Shown: one piece after another, positions 6,702 to 11,139 of the stretch | Layout of the letters: each line of letters opens with the position of its first letter | How positions within the stretch are numbered: position 1 is the stretch's first letter | Source of the DNA: Candidatus Zixiibacteriota bacterium | Lineage (GTDB): Bacteria; Zixibacteria; MSB-5A5; SM1-73 | Assembly: GCA_022866585.1 (NCBI GenBank) | Contig: JALHUP010000102.1 | Span: 1-11,139 of the forward strand | Direction of reading: 5' to 3' | Length of the DNA stretch: 11,139 nt | Notes under the pieces: generated by a model | The model's input: the letters and a program-made list of their open reading frames with translations, nothing else | Told to the model about the DNA's origin: nothing | Database searches by the model: none | Translations under genes and position numbers: made by a program

Positions 6702-6710
6702 AATGGAAGA

Positions 6711-8444
6711 ATGAGAAGAGTAAACCTGCTTTTGGGTCTGGGGGTCCTCTCTTTCGTTTTGGTCTTAGGTTGTGCGAAAAAAGAGGTAAAGATAGTGGCC
6801 AAGGTGGGGGACAGAAAAATTACCGTGGAGGACTTAGAGAATGAATATAGACAGGAATCGAGATTAATCATCCAAGGTAGATCTGAACTGGATCGCAGAA
6901 GGGATGCCTTGAATAAGCTGATTCGGGATCAGGTGGTGATTATAGGAGCTTATAAGGAAGGGTTGGATAAGGAGGTGGAAAACGACACCACCCTAAAGAA
7001 ACAAAAAGATCAGATATTGTTGAATGAGTTGGGTAAAAAGGAGATTGTTGACAAATCCAAAGCTTCCGAACAGGAGATAAAGAGTCAGTACGATAAAATG
7101 AAAGAGGAGATCCATGCCGGGCACATCCTGGTGGAGACCAAAGAACAGGCGGACAGCATATACCAAAAGTTAAAGGAGGGGGCGGATTTCGCGGAGATGG
7201 CTAAAGAAAAAAGCATTGATCCTTCAGCTAAAACCAATGCAGGCGATTTAGGTTTTTTTGGCTGGGGGAGGATGATCCCGGAGTTCCAAGAGGTGGCTTT
7301 TAAACTAAAGGATGGGGAGATATCCAGGCCCGTAAAGACCACGTATGGCTGGCATATCATCAAATTAGTGGAACGAAGAGAGGCGAATCAACCGCCTTAT
7401 GAGGAAGCCAAGGAGATGATTCGGGCACAATTAGAGCGAGAAAAAAACCAAAAAAGGGTCACGGAGTATTTCGAGGAGTTGAAGAAGAAGGTGAACTTCA
7501 AGCTAAATGAAAAGGCATTGGATCTCTTGATATCCAAAAAGACAGAGACCTCTCCAGACACCTTGGGCTTGAAAAGAAGGGAATACCAATTTGACATGGA
7601 CGAATTCACGGATGAGGAGAAGAACATGAGTTTGTTCACCTATAAAGGTGGCCAGACTACGGTGGGAGCTTTCATGGATCAGTTCAATAGCATGCCCGCC
7701 ATGTACCGCCCCAGATTAGATGACAAGGAAGAACTAGAGAAGGTAGCCTTCCAGAGTATAGTTCCGGAGATTGTGCTGAAGGAGGCACGCGACCAGAAAT
7801 TGGAAAAGACCAAGGATTTCAAGGAGAATTGGCAGAAGTTTTTGGAGCAGAAAATGGCAGAAAAGATGAGATCTGAGGTGATTCTAAAGGACGTGGTAGT
7901 TACAGATGAAGACATACAAAGCTATTATGATAAGCACCCGGAACGGTATGAAAAGCCGGCCGAGGTTCATATAAAGGAGATTTTGGTTAAAACCGAACCG
8001 GAGGCTTCAGACATTTTGAAACAGCTGAAGAAAAAAGCTGATTTTGATAAGCTGGCGCAGGAGAGGACCATTAGACCCGATGTGAAAAATCAGGGTGGGG
8101 ATTTAGGATCTTTTACTCGTCCCCGATATCCTGAACTTTTTGATGCCGCCCTTCCCATGAAAGAAGGAGAGCTTAAAGGACCGATAAAAATCATGGATCG
8201 GCAATTTGGCGAAAGCTATGCGGTGATAAAACTCATAGAAAAAAAGGAAGCCCAAAAGGCCCCTCTGGATGAGATTAAAACCCAAGTCGCTACTCAAGCA
8301 AGAAATGAAAAAAATAATCAAACCTTTAACCTTTGGGTGGAAGATCAAAAAGCCAAACTCCCCATAGAAATCAATGAGGAGGTTTTAAAATCGACGGTGA
8401 AGGAAGGGGTGGAAAAAGAAGGAAAAACTGAGGGTAAAGGTTAA
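6711..8444 (+). CDS. Double-parvulin peptidyl-prolyl isomerase lipoprotein
   Basis: This is an envelope foldase: a signal sequence with lipobox LVLGC (Cys21), then two SurA_N-like helical regions, each followed by a parvulin domain. Parvulin 1 covers about 132-223 (HAGHILVE, AGDLGFFGWG, YGWHIIKL) and keeps the conserved His138 and His215. Parvulin 2 covers about 417-512 (GGDLGSF, FGESYAVIKL) and has Glu423 and Ala504 at those positions, so it is probably not catalytic. Residues 28-141 and about 311-426 align with each other, indicating an internal duplication of the whole chaperone-plus-parvulin unit. Predicted location is lipid-anchored in the periplasm. The C-terminal tail (562-577) is Lys/Glu/Gly-rich. 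It follows mfd by 93 bases and begins a run of three PPIC genes. PrsA, PpiD and SurA are relatives; none matches this architecture well enough for a name. Confidence 0.9.
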   Translation: MRRVNLLLGLGVLSFVLVLGCAKKEVKIVAKVGDRKITVEDLENEYRQESRLIIQGRSELDRRRDALNKLIRDQVVIIGAYKEGLDKEVENDTTLKKQKDQILLNELGKKEIVDKSKASEQEIKSQYDKMKEEIHAGHILVETKEQADSIYQKLKEGADFAEMAKEKSIDPSAKTNAGDLGFFGWGRMIPEFQEVAFKLKDGEISRPVKTTYGWHIIKLVERREANQPPYEEAKEMIRAQLEREKNQKRVTEYFEELKKKVNFKLNEKALDLLISKKTETSPDTLGLKRREYQFDMDEFTDEEKNMSLFTYKGGQTTVGAFMDQFNSMPAMYRPRLDDKEELEKVAFQSIVPEIVLKEARDQKLEKTKDFKENWQKFLEQKMAEKMRSEVILKDVVVTDEDIQSYYDKHPERYEKPAEVHIKEILVKTEPEASDILKQLKKKADFDKLAQERTIRPDVKNQGGDLGSFTRPRYPELFDAALPMKEGELKGPIKIMDRQFGESYAVIKLIEKKEAQKAPLDEIKTQVATQARNEKNNQTFNLWVEDQKAKLPIEINEEVLKSTVKEGVEKEGKTEGKG

Positions 8445-8545
8445 AGCATTTGACTGGATAAAGATGGTGAGAGGATAGGATCTTTCCTGAACAGGTAAAA
8501 TTAAATCAGGGGCTGTTGCTTAAGTCTATTTAGCGTCTCTCGGTT

Positions 8546-8734
8546 AAGGTTTAGTTCGACCCTTCGACAGACTCAGGGCGGTGAGCGAAGTCGAACCGCA
8601 AGCTCACTACCAGTCGGCTACGTATCGGTTTCGGGTGTTGGTTTCGTTTGTCCCGCCAAAGGCGGGATAGACCATGACGAGTTACGATAAACGATACGTA
8701 ATGGTTCGGCAAGCTCACCATGAACCGCAACCTT
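8546..8734. repeat. Nested inverted-repeat module (MITE-like) between parvulin genes
   Basis: This lies in the 343-base gene-free stretch 8445-8787. Outer arms are AAGGTT (8546-8551) and AACCTT (8729-8734). Hairpin one joins GTTCGAC (8554-8560) plus TTCG (8563-8566) to CGAAGTCGAAC (8586-8596), with CTCA (8572-8575) pairing TGAG (8582-8585) inside. TACGTATCG (8619-8627) exactly complements CGATACGTA (8692-8700), enclosing CCCGCC-AAA-GGCGGG (8652-8666). GGTTC (8703-8707) pairs with GAACC (8722-8726). GCAAGCTCAC is a direct repeat at 8598-8607 and 8709-8718. GTGAGC (8581-8586) can alternatively pair with GCTCAC (8602-8607). No T-run follows, and no reading frame crosses the block. It looks like a small non-autonomous element or a composite of dispersed palindromes. 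The flanks 8445-8545 and 8735-8787 show nothing clear. Confidence 0.65.
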
Positions 8735-8787
8735 TCTAAGTAAACCCATGAGAGAAATACTTAGGCTACGGTTCCATCATCTGCACA

Positions 8788-9672
8788 ATGTATAAAAAAC
8801 TTGCTTTTTTCGTTCTCTTGATTTTGGCAATCTTTTTAGCCTTTGGGGGTTGTAAGAGGAAGGAGCAAATACAAAAGCCAGGCCAATTGGGAATACCACA
8901 GAAGGAGGGGGAGGTGGTAGCGCGGGTGAATGAAGAGGTTTTGACTGAAAAGGACATGGAGGCCATCCTCCCGGAAGCCCAGAAGAGTTCTATCTCTCTG
9001 GAGCAAAAAAAAGATTATGTGAGAAGATGGATCGAAAACCAGATTCTTTATCAGGAGGCCAAAAAGGAAAGAATAGACCAAGATGAGAATATCAAATGGC
9101 AAATAGATCAAGCCGTTCGGAACATAATTATAGAGGGCTTTTTGGAAAAAGAGCTTCAAGCCCGGGTAGTTGTCCCCGAAAAAGAGGTAAAACGGACTTA
9201 CCAGGAAAACAAGAACACGTTCAAACGGGAGCAAGATGAAGTAAGGCTTAGCCGTATTCTGGTGAAAAATATTGCGGAGGCGGGATTGGTTAGGGTGAGA
9301 GTGCAAGGGGGCGAGAGTTTTGACCGGATCGCCAGACAAATGAGCTTAGATGAACAGACTAAAGAAAGGGGAGGAGATATAGGATATGTTCCGCTTTCCA
9401 ATATTCCTCCTCCATTTTATGAGGCAGTTACAAAATTGAAAACAGGAGAGCTCTCCGTACCCATCCAAACAGATTATGGATTTGTCGTAATAATGCTTAC
9501 AGATAGAAAAGAAAAGGATAGCATAAAGGAATATGAACAGGTAAAAGAGGAGATAACTGATTCTTTGACCCGCACCAAAAGGGAGAAGGAGGTGGAAAAT
9601 CTCTTCGAGGAGCTTAAAAAAGATGCCAAAGTCGAGACCTTCGGCTGGGCCAGCGGAATCTTTCCCCAATAA
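8788..9672 (+). CDS. Parvulin-domain (PPIC) lipoprotein, probably non-catalytic
   Basis: The 294-residue protein has a hydrophobic N terminus ending in FGGC (Cys22), an atypical lipobox. A SurA_N/PpiD-like helical region follows at about 43-150 (VVARVNEEVLTEKDME, then WIENQILYQEAKKERI). The parvulin domain covers about 152-241 (GGDIGYVPLSNIPPPF, LKTGELSVPIQTDYG). The two histidines usual in parvulins are Arg156 (in LSRILV) and Val233 (in YGFVVIML). Prolyl isomerase activity is therefore doubtful, and a holdase or scaffold role in the envelope is likelier. It lies between a double-parvulin lipoprotein and a SurA-like gene. ATG 8788 lacks a Shine-Dalgarno but opens directly onto a Tyr-Lys-Lys-plus-hydrophobic signal sequence, so the start is reasonable. 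Confidence 0.87.
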   Translation: MYKKLAFFVLLILAIFLAFGGCKRKEQIQKPGQLGIPQKEGEVVARVNEEVLTEKDMEAILPEAQKSSISLEQKKDYVRRWIENQILYQEAKKERIDQDENIKWQIDQAVRNIIIEGFLEKELQARVVVPEKEVKRTYQENKNTFKREQDEVRLSRILVKNIAEAGLVRVRVQGGESFDRIARQMSLDEQTKERGGDIGYVPLSNIPPPFYEAVTKLKTGELSVPIQTDYGFVVIMLTDRKEKDSIKEYEQVKEEITDSLTRTKREKEVENLFEELKKDAKVETFGWASGIFPQ

Positions 9673-9889
9673 AATAAGAAACTTAGCTGAACCCGAAAAC
9701 ATTGGACATAGATGGGGGGATCCTCTGGTGCAGATAACTCAAACAAGTATTTGTATTCCGCTCTCCAATTTATAGTTTCTCAACAGGTCTTGAAGGTCAA
9801 GCATCCCTTAGGGCGCTTGAAGAAAAGAGTTGTCAACCCTTTCGTATATCAGTACATGTCTATAGAAAAATCCTTCAAAAAATTCTATT

Positions 9890-11139
9890 ATGAAAATGAA
9901 GACTCATAAACTAAAATCTTTGATTTCTTGGGTAAGGGCAGTCCTTCTCCTTCTTTGCTCGTTCCATCTTCTATCAAGCTTATCATCTGCCCAGGAGGTT
10001 CTGGACCGAATCGTGGCGGTGGTGGGAAATCAGATCATCTTGGAGTCCGAGCTTAAAGCCCAATTGACTTTGTATGCCACCCAGTTCGGGGTTGACCTGA
10101 AAGATGAGGAAAAACGAAAGGGGCTTGAAAAAGAGCTTTTGGAGCAGATGGTCAATGACAATTTGCTTCTGATCCAGGCGGAAAAGGACACCACCATTGA
10201 GGTGACTCCTAAAGAGGTGGAGACTCAAGTGGAGGAGCAATTGAAAAAGGTGAAATCGCAGTTCTCTTCAGATGAAGCATTCCAAGATCAGCTTAAAGCC
10301 GAGGGTTTGACCGAGAATGAGCTAAAGAAAAAATACAAAGAGCAGATAAAAAGGCAAATGCTCATCGATAGACTCTCCTCCAAAAAACTCTCTCGGGTCT
10401 CGGTTTCAACCAAAGAGGTGAAGGATTTCTACCAGACCTATAAAGACAGCATCCCCGATCAACCCCAATCCATCAAATTAAGCCACATCCTTCTGGAGAT
10501 AAAACCAAGCCAGAACACCTTGGATTCCTTGAAGAAAAAGGCAGAAATGGTCTTGGACTTAGCTAAAAGAGGGGAAGATTTTGCTACCCTGGCTTTGAAA
10601 TATTCGGACGATCCGAGTGGTCAGGAAGGGGGGGATTTGGGATTTTTTAAAAAGGGGGAGATGATCGAAAAGTTCGAAAAAGTTGCCTTTGTTTTAAATC
10701 CGGGAGAAATAAGTGATCTGGTGGAGACTGAATTCGGTTATCACATAATAAAAGTCGAAGAGAAAAAGGGTGATGAGGTTCACGCCCGACACATACTCAT
10801 TCTAATCCGACCATCAAAAGAGGATACCCTCAGGGTGAAAACTTTTGCCGACAGCCTTTGCCAAAGGATTTTGGGGGGAGAGGATTTTGGCGAACTGGCG
10901 AAGGAGTATTCCTCGGATGAGGATTCCAGAAAGATGGGAGGGGAGTTGGGGTGGTTTCCGGTGGACCAAATGGACCCGGAGTTCAAAGAGGCTGTAAAAG
11001 ACCTAAAGGTCGGTGAAATGAGCAGACCCACCCAAAGTCAGTTCGGAATCCATGTTTTCAAGGTTTTGGATAGAAAAGAGCAAAGAAAATTAAGCCTGGA
11101 AGATGATTGGGACGTCATAAAGGAGATGGCGCGTCGCAA
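9890..11139 (+). CDS. surA: SurA-like periplasmic chaperone/prolyl isomerase, 3' truncated
   Basis: The frame is open to the window end (416 codons visible). A signal peptide with a long hydrophobic core ends in LSSAQE, with likely cleavage after Ala34. Then comes a SurA_N domain: VLDRIVAVVGNQIILESEL (36-54), LLEQMVNDNLLLIQAEK, and helices to about 170. Two parvulin domains follow. Domain one covers about 194-291 (His199 in LSHILL, GGDLGFFKKGEM, His285 in FGYHIIKV). Domain two covers about 296-395 (His301 in RHILIL, GGELGWFP, His388 in FGIHVFKV). Both keep the conserved histidines, unlike E. coli SurA, whose first parvulin domain is inactive. SurA delivers unfolded outer-membrane proteins to the BAM machinery, which implies a diderm cell. 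The start may be ATG 9890 or 9896; neither has a Shine-Dalgarno. The 217-base gap upstream holds no convincing gene. Confidence 0.9.
   Translation, partial: MKMKTHKLKSLISWVRAVLLLLCSFHLLSSLSSAQEVLDRIVAVVGNQIILESELKAQLTLYATQFGVDLKDEEKRKGLEKELLEQMVNDNLLLIQAEKDTTIEVTPKEVETQVEEQLKKVKSQFSSDEAFQDQLKAEGLTENELKKKYKEQIKRQMLIDRLSSKKLSRVSVSTKEVKDFYQTYKDSIPDQPQSIKLSHILLEIKPSQNTLDSLKKKAEMVLDLAKRGEDFATLALKYSDDPSGQEGGDLGFFKKGEMIEKFEKVAFVLNPGEISDLVETEFGYHIIKVEEKKGDEVHARHILILIRPSKEDTLRVKTFADSLCQRILGGEDFGELAKEYSSDEDSRKMGGELGWFPVDQMDPEFKEAVKDLKVGEMSRPTQSQFGIHVFKVLDRKEQRKLSLEDDWDVIKEMARR

Noticed and set aside
8652..8666. CCCGCC-AAA-GGCGGG as an intrinsic terminator
   Set aside because: The stem is strong, but GATAGACC follows instead of a T-run, and it is nested inside a larger palindrome.
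8546..8734. CRISPR array or tRNA cluster
   Set aside because: The repeats are inverted and irregular in spacing rather than equal direct repeats, and no cloverleaf with a TTCGA-loop and acceptor stem could be assembled.
8836..9339. Minus-strand 167-codon open frame
   Set aside because: It is antisense to the parvulin lipoprotein, whose frame shows conserved motifs throughout.
9830..9858. TTGTCA with a TACATG box as a promoter for the SurA-like gene
   Set aside because: The spacing is 17 bases but the -10 box matches the consensus at only three of six positions.
9712..9909. Plus-strand 65-codon open frame ahead of the SurA-like gene
   Set aside because: No ribosome binding site, no recognisable family, unusual composition, and it overlaps the start of the SurA-like gene. 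A chance frame in a spacer is the simpler reading.

Overview
The window carries ordinary bacterial housekeeping genes separated by unusually structured intergenic DNA. HflX and Mfd mark it as bacterial. Two probable lipoproteins and a secreted SurA-like chaperone point to a diderm, Gram-negative-type cell. Codon use is A/G-rich, and the spacers contain MITE-like nested inverted repeats. A pyruvoyl-dependent arginine decarboxylase sits beside an agmatinase. Together this suits an uncultured candidate-phylum bacterium, perhaps FCB-like, but the sequence alone does not fix the taxon.

Layout. Bases 1-335 (minus strand) hold the N-terminal part of hflX, with an in-frame repeat-like insert. An AT-rich divergent spacer follows, ending in a long palindrome and a strong ribosome binding site for a plus-strand series. 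That series starts with pdaD (552-1103) and speB (about 1344-2237), which together convert arginine to agmatine and then to putrescine. A double-hairpin repeat lies between them. Next come a class I SAM-dependent methyltransferase (2356-3090) and full-length mfd (3240-6617).

The last 4.4 kb is an envelope protein-folding cluster of three consecutive parvulin (PPIC rotamase) genes. The first is a 577-residue lipoprotein containing a duplicated chaperone-plus-parvulin unit (6711-8444). The second is a 294-residue probable lipoprotein with one parvulin domain (8788-9672). The third is a SurA-like secreted protein with two parvulin domains (9890 to the window end, truncated). Of the five parvulin domains, three keep both conserved histidines and two have lost both. 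This suggests a division between catalytic and purely chaperone-like modules. A nested inverted-repeat module of about 190 bp fills the gap between the first two.

No tRNA, rRNA, CRISPR array, transposase or phage gene is visible. The most unusual signals are the repeat-derived insert in HflX, the palindrome and possible ribosome-binding-site switch before pdaD, the two MITE-like elements, and the mixed active/inactive parvulin cluster.
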